A DNA stretch of 64,000 nt from Sulfurovum lithotrophicum (GCF_000987835.1 NZ_CP011308.1:1860001-1924000), one strand, 5' to 3'; counted from the first letter of the stretch, positions 44,678 to 55,674 are shown. Numbers and translations are program-made. Notes: generated by a model from the letters alone, not told the origin.

Positions 44678-46108
44678 ATGGGTAAGTTCGTTAACAACAT
44701 AGACGAGTTTTTTAAATACTGTGAGGAGAATGAAGTAGAGTTTGTTGATCTTCGTTTCACAGACATCAAAGGTGCATGGCATCACTTGACATACAGAATG
44801 AGTGCGGTAAACGCTGAAAACCTTGAGAACGGTTTCCCGTTTGACGGTTCTTCCATCGAAGCATGGCAGCCGATCAATGAATCAGATATGATCTTGAAAG
44901 CGGATGTACCGACAGCATTCCTCGATCCTTTTACAGCTGATTCCACGATCATCGTATTCTGTGATGTGTATGATATCTACAAAGGACAGCTTTATGAAAG
45001 ATGTCCAAGGTCTATCGCCAAGAAAGCATTGCAGCATGCTGAAGAGATCGGTATTGCCGATGCAGCATACTTTGGACCGGAAAACGAGTTCTTCATTTTT
45101 GACCATGTAGAATTCACGGACAGTATCAATGAAGCGGGATACAGAGTTGACTCTGAAGAGGGTGAATGGAACGATCCTTCAAGATTCGATGATATAGGGA
45201 ACATGGGTCACAGACCAAGAACCAAAGGCGGTTACTTCCCGGTTCAGCCGACGGATTCCATGGTGGATCTTAGAGCTGAAATGATGCTCCTTTTGGAAGA
45301 AGTAGGTCTTGAAGTGGTTCTTGGTCACCATGAAGTGGCACAGGCACAAGGTGAGATCGGTATCGTATTCTCTGACATCATCGGTGCAGCAGATAACGTC
45401 CAGAAGTACAAGTATGTCGTCAAGATGGTAGCACACCTCAACGGTAAATCTGCAACATTCATGCCAAAACCACTCTTCGGTGACAATGGTAACGGTATGC
45501 ACGTACACCAGTCTCTCTGGAAAGACGGCAGCAACCTTTTCTACGAAGAAGGTAACTACGGTAACCTTTCGGAAATGGCAATCAATTATACAGGCGGTAT
45601 CTTTAAACATGCAGCAGCTGTTGCGGCATTTACAAACCCGAGTACTAACTCTTACAAGAGGCTTGTCCCTGGATTTGAAGCACCATCTATCCTGACTTAC
45701 TCAAGCCAGAACAGATCAGCTTCTTGTCGTATCCCTTACGGTGCAGGTGAGAAAGCAACACGTATAGAGATGCGTTTCCCTGACTCAACAGCATGTCCAT
45801 ATCTTGCATTTGCAGTTATGATGATGGCAGGTCTTGACGGTATCAAGAACAAAACTATACCGGTCGGTCCGATGGATGAAGATCTCTTTGAACTTTCTCT
45901 TGATGAGATCCGTGAAAAAGGTATCCCTCAAATGCCTCATACACTACGTGAAGCACTTGAAGGTCTTATCAAAGATAACGATTTCCTTAAGCCTGTCTTC
46001 ACACCAGAGTTCCTCGATGCATATCAGCACTATATGTTCGAGAGACAAGTATGGCCAGACGAATCTCGCCCGACAGCATTTGAGTTCAAGACAACTTACT
46101 CTTGCTAG
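44678..46108 (+). CDS. glnA: glutamine synthetase, type I
   Basis: 476 residues, dodecameric [41 protein letters not shown] and the [11 protein letters not shown] tail motif are present. At the regulatory site where enteric GSI has adenylylated Tyr397, this protein has Phe404 in DEDLFELS, so GlnE-type control is not possible. Followed by a CCCGGG hairpin. Confidence 0.97.
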   Translation: MGKFVNNIDEFFKYCEENEVEFVDLRFTDIKGAWHHLTYRMSAVNAENLENGFPFDGSSIEAWQPINESDMILKADVPTAFLDPFTADSTIIVFCDVYDIYKGQLYERCPRSIAKKALQHAEEIGIADAAYFGPENEFFIFDHVEFTDSINEAGYRVDSEEGEWNDPSRFDDIGNMGHRPRTKGGYFPVQPTDSMVDLRAEMMLLLEEVGLEVVLGHHEVAQAQGEIGIVFSDIIGAADNVQKYKYVVKMVAHLNGKSATFMPKPLFGDNGNGMHVHQSLWKDGSNLFYEEGNYGNLSEMAINYTGGIFKHAAAVAAFTNPSTNSYKRLVPGFEAPSILTYSSQNRSASCRIPYGAGEKATRIEMRFPDSTACPYLAFAVMMMAGLDGIKNKTIPVGPMDEDLFELSLDEIREKGIPQMPHTLREALEGLIKDNDFLKPVFTPEFLDAYQHYMFERQVWPDESRPTAFEFKTTYSC

Positions 46109-46114
46109 CACCTC

Positions 46115-46139
46115 TTCCCGGGGATATCTTTCCCGGGAA
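46115..46139. terminator. hairpin after glnA
   Basis: TTCCCGGG and CCCGGGAA around a 9-base loop, just after the glnA stop. The T tract after it is weak. Confidence 0.5.
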
Positions 46140-46148
46140 ATTTCCCCC

Positions 46149-46174
46149 GGTACTGTCAGAAGACAATATCCTAC
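46149..46174 (-). repeat. REP-like palindrome between glnA and antiporter
   Basis: Minus strand GTAG followed by the GTCTTCTGACA variant also seen in the 51427 and 61026 elements. Confidence 0.6.
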
Positions 46175-46199
46175 ATTTTCCCATACTAAATCTAATATT

Positions 46200-47507
46200 T
46201 CAATGGACGAATAACTTTGTCTCCTCCTCTTTTTTGAAGAAGGTAAAATATGCCCATAGTGTGGTGCCGTACACAAAGATAGAAAGTATCACCACACCGG
46301 TCGTCACCGCTTCAAAGAGTACTTTGTATTCGTAATCTGCCGGTATCATATGGACCAGGATAATGGAGAGTGCCCCTTTCATCCCAGAGAAAGTAAGGAT
46401 GAACCATCCCTCAAACCCTACCGGCTTGATAGAATCGATCGTCTTGCCAAAGAAAGCGAACTTTGCCATAGAGAGTGCACGGATCAGTGTCGTGACAGCG
46501 AACATAATCAAAATTTCCATTCTGTAGTGCCACAATGTCTTAAAGTCCACCATCTCCGCCAACACAAAGAAGATCATGACCGCTGCGATATAACCGAATT
46601 CTTTCGCCATTTCATAAATATACTCCAGGCGCTCCCTGGTCGTTGCAACAACGGAACTCATACGCAAAGTACGCATAAAACTCTTGCGTTTTTTTTCTTC
46701 CGTCTCTTCGAGTACCATAATGTCCATATCGATCCAGGCTTTGGTAGCGATGATCGCAGTAATCAGCGTCAAAATACCGCTCACATGCATCTCTTCACCC
46801 AGAACATAGGCCGCATACCCTTCTATAACAAAGGCAAACAGTTCACCCCGCCTGTCCGAGAAAAGCTTCATCAGCATATAGAAAACGTATCCGATCACCA
46901 ACCCCATACCGATACTTACGGCAAACACACGCAGAGCTTCAGTAGTTGCATGCAACGCATCGATCTGACCGCTCATCATCCAGGGGAGTCCTATGAAAAA
47001 GAACGCTATGACCGCTGTAGCATCGTTACCCAGTGATTCACCCTCAATAAGTACTTTGATGTCATGGCTTATCCCTTTGAAATGGGAAAGAACGGACTGT
47101 ACAGAGACTGCATCGGTCGCCATATTGATCGCAAAGAGAGAAACATAGGCACCAAGCGTCAACCCTTCGAAGACATCAAGATAATAGAGACTGGCACCCA
47201 CAGTAATGGAGAGTGCCACCGCGATCACAGCCAGATAGAAGATGCTCCAGCCATGTTTTTTGATATCGGAAAATCCAAGATGCAGCGCATCACCCATAAA
47301 AATAAGGGGAATACAGAAAATGATGATCGTATCGAAGTGTGCTGCCATGTCTATGGGAACTGCTGCTTTGAAATAGGTATAGATAAGGTAGGAGCCGATG
47401 AGAAGCAAAAACACGGAAGGTATCTTTATCTTGTTGGCCAGGGCATCTGAGAAGATCACCAGACTCAGTATGGTGATCAGCATTATTTCAGGGGCAAAAC
47501 TGTGCAT
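46200..47507 (-). CDS. CPA1/CPA2-type cation/proton antiporter
   Basis: 435 residues with about 12 hydrophobic helices. SLGNDATAVIAFFFIG is the paired-Asn/Asp ion site of Na+/H+ (NhaP-like) exchangers. Probably exchanges Na+ or K+ for protons in the inner membrane. Convergent with glnA; its stop is 26 bases beyond a REP-like palindrome. Confidence 0.85.
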   Translation of the reverse strand: MHSFAPEIMLITILSLVIFSDALANKIKIPSVFLLLIGSYLIYTYFKAAVPIDMAAHFDTIIIFCIPLIFMGDALHLGFSDIKKHGWSIFYLAVIAVALSITVGASLYYLDVFEGLTLGAYVSLFAINMATDAVSVQSVLSHFKGISHDIKVLIEGESLGNDATAVIAFFFIGLPWMMSGQIDALHATTEALRVFAVSIGMGLVIGYVFYMLMKLFSDRRGELFAFVIEGYAAYVLGEEMHVSGILTLITAIIATKAWIDMDIMVLEETEEKKRKSFMRTLRMSSVVATTRERLEYIYEMAKEFGYIAAVMIFFVLAEMVDFKTLWHYRMEILIMFAVTTLIRALSMAKFAFFGKTIDSIKPVGFEGWFILTFSGMKGALSIILVHMIPADYEYKVLFEAVTTGVVILSIFVYGTTLWAYFTFFKKEEETKLFVH

Positions 47508-47574
47508 AATTCTCCTTTAAAATATTAAACCCGGAATTTGCAACAGCGATCAGTAACCTCTTGCATAATCCAAG

Positions 47575-49734
47575 TTAAAACATTGTACCACTGTCCCTGG
47601 AGGCGGGTACGACAGGTTCATTCCTTGTCGGATGCAGAGGATCGTCATTATTGACGGGTCCTTCCTTGATGACCTCATCGTCAATGTTGATCGTTTCTGC
47701 AAAAGGGCTCTCTTCCTCGGGGCTGATATCAGTATCATCATCCGGATGCTGTACCGGGGTATCTGAATCCCAGATATCCATGATATCCTCTGATGGAGCT
47801 GTCGTCTCTTCTGTTTCATGCTTCTCTTCAGGCAGAGGGGAGGTCTTGGTATAGAGCTCGCTTTTGCCTTTGTATTCTCCTCTGTAGACACCTTCGGGAA
47901 TATCGAACGTTCGTTTTGTCTCAGGATATGCCTTGATCAGTTCTTTGAAGTAGTAGGCAAATGCCGGTGCCGCCAGCGCACCTCCTGTCGCTTTCTTGCC
48001 AATGGGCCTGTTGTTGTCGCGCCCGAACCAGGAGATCACTTCGATCGTTGGAGAGTATCCGCAGAACCAGGCATCAACGCCATTATTCGTCGTACCAGTC
48101 TTTCCGGCAAGCTCTATCCCCTGGACACGTGCATTTTTACCTGTCCCCCGCTTGACGACATCCATCAGTATGTCCGTCATCAGGTATGCCTGTTCGGGTG
48201 TGGTGAAATTGGCGATCTCTTTGGGCCGTGTTTCGTAAATGACCGCTCCCTCTTTGGAGACCACCTTGGAGATCAGTCTGGGCTCTATCATATGCCCGCC
48301 GTTGGCAAAGACCGAGAAGATCTGTGCCATTTTCATAGGAGAGAGGCCGAGATTCCCCAGTGCAATGGACATATCTCTGGGGATATGGGGCACATCGAGA
48401 AACGCCAGACGCTTTCGGATGGTACTCACCCCGATCTCCGAGACAAGGTTGATCGTTGCAAGGTTTCTGGAATGCACCAGTGCTTCCCTGAGCGGGATGA
48501 ACCCTTTAAAATCCCTCTCGTAGTTCTTGGGTGCCCATACTTTGGGTTTGCCGTTCTCATAGTACTGGAACGTTCGGGCAAGGTCCGTCAGCGGACTGGC
48601 AGGGTTGTAGCCCATATCGAGTGCTGTCTGGTAAATGAAAGGCTTGAAGGCTGAACCGGGCTGCCTGAGCGTCTGTGTGGCACGGTTGAATGCCGACTTC
48701 CTATAATTCACTCCTCCTATCATAGCCAGTATATCGCCTGTTTTACTTTCCACAGCCACAAAAGCTGTATTGATGGTTGAGGTCTCCGGCTTTTCCCTGT
48801 ATTTTTCCAATACTTTTTTATAGGCATATTTTACTGCTTCTCTTGCGATCTTCTGCTGTTTCATATCGATGGTCGTATAAATCTGGTATCCGGCGGTTTT
48901 GATATCATCCCCACGCCCTTTGAAACGCCTGATCACCTCATCCACGATATAGGGGGCGATGTTCTGTGTCAGCGAGGTTTTATAGACTTTTGGAGACTCT
49001 TTGACCGCTTTGAGGTACTCACTCTCCGTCAGCCATCCCAGACTTTTCATACGGTAGAGAACATTGTTGGCACGGTTGAGTGCACGCTTGTAATGTCTTA
49101 TAGGGTTATAGTAACTCGGTGCATTGGGCAGACCGACTAGAAGCGCCATCTCTTTGAGTGTCAGTTCATCAAGTTCCTTGTGAAAATAGCCGTTGGCTGC
49201 CGTTTTGATACCAAAATAGTTGTTCCCGTAGGAGATTTCGTTGAGATAACGCTCGATGATCTGTTCTTTGGTCAATTCATGCTCGATCTTGAGTGCCAGT
49301 ATCGCCTCTTTGATCTTTCTCGCCAGTTTTTTCTCGTTGGTAAGGATCTTGTTCTTGATCAGCTGCTGTGTCAGGGTACTTCCACCTTCCACGAACTTCC
49401 CGGCTTTGATATCTTTGACAATGGCACGGATAATCGCATCCGGATTCACCCCGCTGTGTTCAAAGAACTTCGTATCTTCCATCGCGATAAGCCCTTCGAC
49501 CAGATGGCTTGGAAGCTCATCATACCTTGCATAGAGACGGTGTTGCTTGTTGAACACATACGCGAGTTTCTTCCCGTTCCTGTCCAGGATGACCGAAGAG
49601 ATCTCGGGCTGATAATTGATCAGTTTGTCCGCATCCAGAGAGATCTCTTCATAGGCATAGATGAATGCCGCCGTCAACGCAACAATGAAGATGATCATCA
49701 AAATGATGGAGCCTTTGATCAAACTGCTGAACAC
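47575..49734 (-). CDS. pbpA: class A penicillin-binding protein (PBP1A type)
   Basis: 719 residues. N-terminal membrane helix, GT51 glycosyltransferase (AMEDTKFFEHSG, GGSTLTQQLIKN, RKIKEAILALKIE, YLNEISYG), then transpeptidase with GSAFKPF, SRN, and GKTGTTN. The last 85-90 residues are acidic and disordered. Bifunctional peptidoglycan polymerase at the outer face of the inner membrane. Followed upstream on the strand by bioF and maf, 14 bases away. Confidence 0.93.
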   Translation of the reverse strand: MFSSLIKGSIILMIIFIVALTAAFIYAYEEISLDADKLINYQPEISSVILDRNGKKLAYVFNKQHRLYARYDELPSHLVEGLIAMEDTKFFEHSGVNPDAIIRAIVKDIKAGKFVEGGSTLTQQLIKNKILTNEKKLARKIKEAILALKIEHELTKEQIIERYLNEISYGNNYFGIKTAANGYFHKELDELTLKEMALLVGLPNAPSYYNPIRHYKRALNRANNVLYRMKSLGWLTESEYLKAVKESPKVYKTSLTQNIAPYIVDEVIRRFKGRGDDIKTAGYQIYTTIDMKQQKIAREAVKYAYKKVLEKYREKPETSTINTAFVAVESKTGDILAMIGGVNYRKSAFNRATQTLRQPGSAFKPFIYQTALDMGYNPASPLTDLARTFQYYENGKPKVWAPKNYERDFKGFIPLREALVHSRNLATINLVSEIGVSTIRKRLAFLDVPHIPRDMSIALGNLGLSPMKMAQIFSVFANGGHMIEPRLISKVVSKEGAVIYETRPKEIANFTTPEQAYLMTDILMDVVKRGTGKNARVQGIELAGKTGTTNNGVDAWFCGYSPTIEVISWFGRDNNRPIGKKATGGALAAPAFAYYFKELIKAYPETKRTFDIPEGVYRGEYKGKSELYTKTSPLPEEKHETEETTAPSEDIMDIWDSDTPVQHPDDDTDISPEEESPFAETINIDDEVIKEGPVNNDDPLHPTRNEPVVPASRDSGTMF

Positions 49735-49748
49735 ATAAAACCTTTTTT

Positions 49749-50855
49749 TTAATTATTAAATGATTGTAGCGAAGTATCGCTAATGAGCTGCAATGCCTTT
49801 TTCAAACATTTTTTTGAGACACCAAGCCTGGGAATGACACGCAGTATGGGAGACGCTACCGTGGGCTGTCTTATTGCACCGACGAGGAAGCCTTTATCCA
49901 TCAGTGTTTTTTGCAGCCGAAGTGCTTCTTTGTTGTTCTTCACGGGGATGGGAATGATCAGGCTTTCGCTTTTTATCCCCAATACCTCTTCTACGATCCT
50001 GAGCCTTGCATCGATCTTCACCCGGTATCTGGCCGCCTTTTTGCTTACCGTTTTGATGTTGATCAGCGCCAATGCCGTATCAAGGACCGATGGAGCCGTG
50101 GAGTAGATGACCGGCTTGGCCCTGTTCTCCAGAAAAGAGATGATCTCCCTGCCTGCAAGTATATAGGCACCGTAACTGCCGTATGCTTTACCCAGTGTCC
50201 CCATCTTGATATGGTTCGGTGATATCTCTATCCCGTAATGTTCAAATACACCCAATAGGTTTTTACCCAGTACTCCCGAACTGTGTGCTTCATCGATGAT
50301 AAGCAGTGCACTGTTCTCCCCGGCTATATCAAATACCTCCCTGCTACATACCTCACCGCTCATGGAGTAGACACCCTCAACGGCAATGATCTGACGTTTG
50401 GCAGGATAGTGTGACATTTTCTCTCTAAGGTCCCCCGCATCGTTATGCCTGAAAAAAACGACCCGATCCTTTAGCAGTCCGGTCGCCATCATCCCAGAAG
50501 CATGATACTCTTCATCCATAAAAAGCATATCGTGCTTGCGCACCAGTGCTTCCACCAGTGACATATTCGCCAGAAAACCGGAGCCCACGACCAGTCCCGA
50601 TTCAAACCCGTTCAATGTACTGAGTGTCTCTTCGAAATACCGATGTACAGGATGGTATCCGTTAACAAGCATACTGGCCCTGGGGGCAAAGATATCATAC
50701 TCATCCATCAGTGTACAGAGCTTTTTCAGCTGGCCTTTGTCCTCCGCCAGTCCGAGATAGTCATTCGAAGCTAGATCGGTCAGATCTTCATTGAAAAGTT
50801 TTCGCTCTCTGAAACGCCCTGCTTTTTTCAGGGCTTTGAGTTCGTTCTCATACAT
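49749..50855 (-). CDS. bioF: 8-amino-7-oxononanoate synthase
   Basis: 368-residue alpha-oxoamine synthase that joins pimeloyl thioester and alanine for biotin. DLASNDYLGL, EGVYSMSGEV, IIDEAHSSGVLG and the PLP lysine in GTLGKAYGSYG match. Abuts maf (stop and start one base apart). Confidence 0.9.
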   Translation of the reverse strand: MYENELKALKKAGRFRERKLFNEDLTDLASNDYLGLAEDKGQLKKLCTLMDEYDIFAPRASMLVNGYHPVHRYFEETLSTLNGFESGLVVGSGFLANMSLVEALVRKHDMLFMDEEYHASGMMATGLLKDRVVFFRHNDAGDLREKMSHYPAKRQIIAVEGVYSMSGEVCSREVFDIAGENSALLIIDEAHSSGVLGKNLLGVFEHYGIEISPNHIKMGTLGKAYGSYGAYILAGREIISFLENRAKPVIYSTAPSVLDTALALINIKTVSKKAARYRVKIDARLRIVEEVLGIKSESLIIPIPVKNNKEALRLQKTLMDKGFLVGAIRQPTVASPILRVIPRLGVSKKCLKKALQLISDTSLQSFNN

Positions 50856-51416
50856 CTATTGCTTCACCCACTCTATCCAGGGAAGCAGTGCCTCCACTTG
50901 CAGTCCCATAGCGGTACTTTCATATCCATCCACTGATTTGATGTATTTTTTGCAAAACCCTTCGACCATGCATCCGCCTGCCTTCCCCTGCCAGAGTTCA
51001 CTTTCAAGATAAGCCTCGAGGTCATCTACATCAAACTTTGCAAAATGGTAATGGGTTGCAGAGGTATTGGTAAAAAGAAATGCTTTGGTTTTAAAATGCA
51101 CAGAGGAGATGATGGAAATACATGAACCGCTCTGCAAAGAGAGGATACGTCTGGCATCCTCCCTGTTTTTAGGCTTTCTGAGTATCTCCCCCTCCGCCGT
51201 AGCAATTACGCTGTCTGCAGTCAGTAACGGGATATCCGATCCATAGCGTTTTTCAGCAGCCTGCAGTTTGCCTTTGCTTGCCAGATAGACAAAATCTTTT
51301 GCAACATCGGTCACGATCTGATCTTCATTGAAATCAACAGATTTTTGCTCAAATTCAATACCGAACTTCTCTAACAGATACGCTCTTGACTCAGAAGCCG
51401 AACATAAACAAATCAT
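50856..51416 (-). CDS. maf: Maf-family nucleotide pyrophosphatase
   Basis: 186 residues. CSASESRAYLLEKFG at the start, then LTADSVIA and KPKNREDARRIL. House-cleaning hydrolase for modified dTTP/UTP type nucleotides. Starts 11 bases from a BIME and ends next to bioF. Confidence 0.88.
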   Translation of the reverse strand: MICLCSASESRAYLLEKFGIEFEQKSVDFNEDQIVTDVAKDFVYLASKGKLQAAEKRYGSDIPLLTADSVIATAEGEILRKPKNREDARRILSLQSGSCISIISSVHFKTKAFLFTNTSATHYHFAKFDVDDLEAYLESELWQGKAGGCMVEGFCKKYIKSVDGYESTAMGLQVEALLPWIEWVKQ

Positions 51417-51426
51417 AGATACCTCC

Positions 51427-51521
51427 GTAGGGTGCTGTCTCCTGACAACACCGATAATTTAATATATATCAAAGGTGCTGTGAGGGCCCAAAGGAAGTGC
51501 CCGTGGTGCACAGCACTCTAC
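51427..51521. repeat. BIME with a 22-base insertion in one palindrome
   Basis: Left copy 51427-51452, right copy 51474-51521. The right copy holds an extra 22 bases at the tip of the hairpin. Its terminal GTAG gives the stop codon of the CopD-like gene. Confidence 0.75.
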
Positions 51522-52051
51522 AAGCCTCTCAGCGTAATACCCAGCCAGATTGCAGCGATACCAAGCACGATATTGATCGGGAGTAAAAGTTTCGGGATGA
51601 TGGCTACCGTCTCTTTGGCTGCAGGAAGTTCACCCGCATCAAAAAGTTTCTGTGCCTTTCTGCGTTTGACATACATCCATGTAAAGTTCAGTGTCATGAC
51701 CACCCATATCACCTCTTTGACATGAACGATCTGATAGGTCGCATAGGCTGTTTCACTGAGAATATTTCCGGAAGCACTGACTGCTGCCGCACGGAAACCA
51801 AGACCGACCGCCATAATGACAGCCGTCAGAATGATGAGCAAAATAAAAGGCTTAACGATATTGAAGAATCTTCCGGTGATCGCCAGCGTTCTTCCCAGTC
51901 TTACTTTCGGGTCTTCTATGAGCTGCAGGTTCGGATGGACTGCCAGTCGTATGGCGATCATTCCCCCTACCCAGACAAAGGCCGAAAATACATGCAAAAA
52001 CACGATCTCATGCGCATAAGTGCCGAAAAGATCAACCATTCCGGACTTCAT
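51518..52051 (-). CDS. CopD-like membrane protein
   Basis: 177 residues from ATG 52051. Four or five hydrophobic helices; HEIVFLHVFSAFVWVGGM and IVHVKEVIWVVM have histidines placed as in CopD/HemJ-like haem or copper membrane proteins. Exact role unknown. Begins one base after the alaS stop (TAAT ATG) and ends in the BIME. Confidence 0.7.
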   Translation of the reverse strand: MKSGMVDLFGTYAHEIVFLHVFSAFVWVGGMIAIRLAVHPNLQLIEDPKVRLGRTLAITGRFFNIVKPFILLIILTAVIMAVGLGFRAAAVSASGNILSETAYATYQIVHVKEVIWVVMTLNFTWMYVKRRKAQKLFDAGELPAAKETVAIIPKLLLPINIVLGIAAIWLGITLRGL

Positions 52052-52052
52052 A

Positions 52053-54626
52053 TTAATTTCCGCCCTCAAGTATCTCGCTCAGGTAGACTTTCGCTTCTTC
52101 AAGTGCCGTCGTGATCTTGGAAGCATCTTTTCCTCCGGCCTGTGCGAAGTCCGGACGGCCGCCACCGCCACCACCGACGATAGGCGCGATCGCTTTGATC
52201 CAGTCACCTGCTTTGATCGGAGTATTCTTCGAACCGGCCGCCAAGAGTACCTTGTCACCCTTTTTCTGGAAAAGCATGACGGCAACATTATCATATTTGT
52301 TCTTGACATCATCGATCATCGATTTGATGTCGCCGTTTTCTACCTCTTCGACGATGACATTGACACCATTGACATCAACTGTGCTCAACTCTTTTTGAGA
52401 TGCGCTCATGGCTGAGGCTACTTCACTTTTAAGTGTTTTTATCTGCTCTTTGAGTTTGGCGATCCCTGCAATCGGGTTTTGGTTCTTGACCTCTTCCTTG
52501 ATCTGCGAGAGTTCCTCTCTGATCGCTTTAACCTTTTCAACGGCTGCCCTGCCGCAGATAGCCTCTATACGTCTCACCCCTGCACTCACACCGCTCTCTT
52601 TAGTGATCATAAAGAGGCCTATCTGTGCCGTATTATCCACATGGGTACCCCCGCAGAGTTCGATGGAAGCGTCACCCATACTGACAACACGTACTTCATT
52701 GCCGTACTTTTCTCCAAACAGTGCCATGGCACCTGCTTTCTTCGCCTCATCCACACTCATAATCTCCGTCTTTCTCGGAATGGCACGGCTGATCTTATCA
52801 TTCACCCATGCTTCCACCTTTTCTATCTCTTCGGCTGTCATCGCTTTAGGATGGGAGAAGTCAAAACGAAGTCTTTTGTCATCATTGAGTGAACCCGCCT
52901 GGGCAATGTGGTCCCCGAGGATCGCACGCAAACCTGCATGCAGCAGGTGTGTCGCAGAATGGTGCTTTTCGATCTCTGCACGGCTTGGATCGACCACAGC
53001 TTTCACCTCATCACCCACAGAGAGTTTTCCCTCCACTTCGGAAAGGTTCAGGTCAAGGAATTTTTTCGTATCTTTCACTGTTACCTGCTCACTGCTACCT
53101 GCTACCTCGATCGTTCCGCGATCGCCCACCTGTCCTCCGGACTCGGCATAGAACGGTGTCTTTTCAAGCAGTACCCAGCCTTTGCCATTTATGGCATCTG
53201 TCTTTTTGAAATTCTCATCGAGCAGTGCCAGTACTTTTGTTGTTACTTCCTGTGTTTCATAACCGACAAATTCATTTGTGTTGAACGCTTCTTTAAGCAG
53301 CTTGAAGTCACCTGTCGTCGCTGCATCACCCGTACCTTTCCAGTTCGCTTTGGACTGGGCTTTCTGTGCTTCCATCTTTTTGTTGAAAGCATCGATGTCC
53401 AGTCTGATATTCTTCTCTCTAAGCATATCTTCGGTCAGATCCAGAGGGAAACCGAAAGTATCATAAAGTTTGAACGCCACTTCCCCGTTAAAGACATCCT
53501 GCGTATTTTTAAGCTCTTCGTTAAAGAGTTTGATCCCCGCTTCAATGGTCTCGAAGAAACGCTCCTCTTCCATCTTCATCGATGTTTTGATCGCTTCGGC
53601 TCTACTGACAAGATAGTCGTACTGTTTTCCCATAAGGTCTACCAGCGTATCGACGAGTTTGTACATGAACGGTTCACGCAGTCCCAGAAGATATCCGTGA
53701 CGGATGGCTCTACGCATGATGCGTCTAAGTACATACCCTCGTCCCTCTTTGTCGAAGTTAACACCCTGTGCCAAAAGGAAAGAGACAGAACGGAGATGAT
53801 CGGCAATGACCCTGTAGGAAGCGGAATTCGGTGCATCAAAATCGTACGGCTTTCCTACCAGTTCGCCTATCTTCTCCAGGAAAGGCATGAAGAGTGAGGA
53901 GTGGTAGTTGTTGAATACGCCCTCTTTGATGGCAACGACCCTTTCAAGCCCCATACCTGTATCGATACTTGGTTTCGGCAGCGGATTGAGCGTACCCTTT
54001 TCGTCTCTTTCGTACTGCATGAAAACAAGGTTCCAGATCTCAAGGAAACGGTCACCCTCTCCGCCCATAATATCCTCTTCAGAATGAAAGTGCTCTTCCC
54101 CCTGGTCATAGAATATCTCCGAACATGGACCGCACGGACCGGTATCACCCATCTGCCAGAAGTTGTCTTTGTCACCAAAACGCATGATGCGATCTTCGGA
54201 GATGTATTTCTTCCAGATATCGTACGCTTCATCGTCACTGTCATGTACGGTCACCCAGATCTTCTCCACAGGCAGGTCCAGATATTTTTCATCGGTCACG
54301 AACTCCCAGGCATAGGCTATGGCTTCTTCTTTGAAATAATCTGCAAAAGAGAAATTACCCAGCATTTCAAAAAGCGTATGGTGGCGCGCTGTGTAGCCTA
54401 CATTGTCGAGGTCGTTGTGTTTTCCTCCCGCTCTCAGGCAGGTCTGCGAAGAGGTAGCTCTCGGCGGGTTCGGAATAGGCGCTTCGCCTGTAAAGATGTT
54501 CTTGAACTGTACCATCCCGGCATTGGTGAACATCAGCGTCGGATCATCCGGTACCAGAGGTGAACTCGGTATAAGTTTATGGCCTTTGCTCTGAAAATAG
54601 TCTAAAAATGATTTTCTAATATCCAT
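52053..54626 (-). CDS. alaS: alanyl-tRNA synthetase
   Basis: 857 residues. Class II core ([48 protein letters not shown]), editing domain with [12 protein letters not shown] and CGGTHVDN, and the C-Ala domain with [16 protein letters not shown] simple repeat encodes a small insertion (AGSSEQ) between the core and editing domain. Confidence 0.97.
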   Translation of the reverse strand: MDIRKSFLDYFQSKGHKLIPSSPLVPDDPTLMFTNAGMVQFKNIFTGEAPIPNPPRATSSQTCLRAGGKHNDLDNVGYTARHHTLFEMLGNFSFADYFKEEAIAYAWEFVTDEKYLDLPVEKIWVTVHDSDDEAYDIWKKYISEDRIMRFGDKDNFWQMGDTGPCGPCSEIFYDQGEEHFHSEEDIMGGEGDRFLEIWNLVFMQYERDEKGTLNPLPKPSIDTGMGLERVVAIKEGVFNNYHSSLFMPFLEKIGELVGKPYDFDAPNSASYRVIADHLRSVSFLLAQGVNFDKEGRGYVLRRIMRRAIRHGYLLGLREPFMYKLVDTLVDLMGKQYDYLVSRAEAIKTSMKMEEERFFETIEAGIKLFNEELKNTQDVFNGEVAFKLYDTFGFPLDLTEDMLREKNIRLDIDAFNKKMEAQKAQSKANWKGTGDAATTGDFKLLKEAFNTNEFVGYETQEVTTKVLALLDENFKKTDAINGKGWVLLEKTPFYAESGGQVGDRGTIEVAGSSEQVTVKDTKKFLDLNLSEVEGKLSVGDEVKAVVDPSRAEIEKHHSATHLLHAGLRAILGDHIAQAGSLNDDKRLRFDFSHPKAMTAEEIEKVEAWVNDKISRAIPRKTEIMSVDEAKKAGAMALFGEKYGNEVRVVSMGDASIELCGGTHVDNTAQIGLFMITKESGVSAGVRRIEAICGRAAVEKVKAIREELSQIKEEVKNQNPIAGIAKLKEQIKTLKSEVASAMSASQKELSTVDVNGVNVIVEEVENGDIKSMIDDVKNKYDNVAVMLFQKKGDKVLLAAGSKNTPIKAGDWIKAIAPIVGGGGGGRPDFAQAGGKDASKITTALEEAKVYLSEILEGGN
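53077..53106 (+). repeat. CTGCTACC-type simple repeat within alaS
   Basis: Units of CTG(C/T)(T/C)ACCTG in frame inside the editing region; on the protein this is the [11 protein letters not shown] segment, where other AlaS proteins have a shorter loop. Confidence 0.5.
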
Positions 54627-54718
54627 GAAGAAATATCCTGCGTTATAAATTGGGATATTTTAGCCAATTTGTGGTTATTGGGAGGTTATATATCTGTTTT
54701 GGATAGGTCTGTTTGAAT

Positions 54719-54743
54719 GCAGGGTGGCGCATTTATGCCCACC
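54719..54743 (+). repeat. REP-like palindrome (GCAG variant)
   Basis: GCAG then GGTGGCGCAT..ATGCCCACC, between divergent alaS and the lipoprotein gene end. Confidence 0.45.
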
Positions 54744-54767
54744 TTCCTCTTTTTAGTTCATGTTTGC

Positions 54768-55208
54768 CTAAAGATAGAATTTGCAGAAAGCATCTGCGGG
54801 ATATTCAAAATATCCGAAGATATCTGTTGTTCCCTCTGTCGCTTCAGAACCATTGTTGCAACTGTAGGGTATGTCATCTTTCCCCTCTCCAAGATCATCT
54901 GCGATATAGAGAGGTTCTTCATCCACCGCTACCGTGCCGTTGAAACCATAAAGGTCGAACTCACAGCGTTCTCCGGGAACAAAAGTAAATGCACCCCTTC
55001 TTGTCGTGACATCCTCTGCAGAGATCGCACCATCAGGTGCATAGCAGGTATAGGGAACATATGCTGCACCCGAGCCTGTGAGATCATCCATTAAAAACAA
55101 TGTAACAAGTTCAGGACCAGGATCCACTAGAACCACATCTGTATCGCATCCGCTCAACACAAACACGGCAGCACCAGTAAGTATCAAGCCTGTTATTCTC
55201 TTTTTCAT
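54768..55208 (-). CDS. hypothetical lipoprotein
   Basis: 146 residues. Lipobox FVLSGC after a hydrophobic signal, then a mature part rich in Asp, Gly, Tyr and four Cys that could form two disulfides. No known domain. Probably outer membrane or periplasmic. Confidence 0.7.
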   Translation of the reverse strand: MKKRITGLILTGAAVFVLSGCDTDVVLVDPGPELVTLFLMDDLTGSGAAYVPYTCYAPDGAISAEDVTTRRGAFTFVPGERCEFDLYGFNGTVAVDEEPLYIADDLGEGKDDIPYSCNNGSEATEGTTDIFGYFEYPADAFCKFYL

Positions 55209-55281
55209 ACATAATTCCTCATATATCTTTTTAATACCATACCGGCAAATTGTGTCATTTTTGTGAGGAGTGTCTTATTTG

Positions 55282-55674
55282 CTACTGATTCCACTTTCTG
55301 ATCTTGTTGTGGCAGGAGACACACTGATTCAGCACCTTGGTATAGTTCGTCAACGCAGAGTGCTTCTTGCCTTCATCCATATTTATATTGAGTTTGTTTG
55401 CATATCTTGTAATATTTTTTGCCTGGTCTCTGGCAAATGATGTACTATAATCCATATCTGTTTTTGGTGCAATCTCGATATTTTTGGATGCTGCTTTAAG
55501 GCTTTCCACACCATCATGTACCAGCTTCTTGTTGTTATATAAAATACCTCTCTGTACTTCCGAGAGAGCATCTGCCATCGTACGCATATCTTTGATCCTG
55601 TCGTCCTGACTGTAAGCATACAAACCTGACACCAATATGCCTAACACCATAAATATTACAAATGTTTTTTTCAT
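55282..55674 (-). CDS. periplasmic monohaem cytochrome c with C-terminal CXXCH
   Basis: 130 residues: signal peptide (MKKTFVIFMVLGILVSGLYA), four-helix-like mature part, and the haem site CVSCH at the very end. This is the layout of cytochrome c' type (DUF-like) proteins. Redox partner unknown. Confidence 0.85.
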   Translation of the reverse strand: MKKTFVIFMVLGILVSGLYAYSQDDRIKDMRTMADALSEVQRGILYNNKKLVHDGVESLKAASKNIEIAPKTDMDYSTSFARDQAKNITRYANKLNINMDEGKKHSALTNYTKVLNQCVSCHNKIRKWNQ

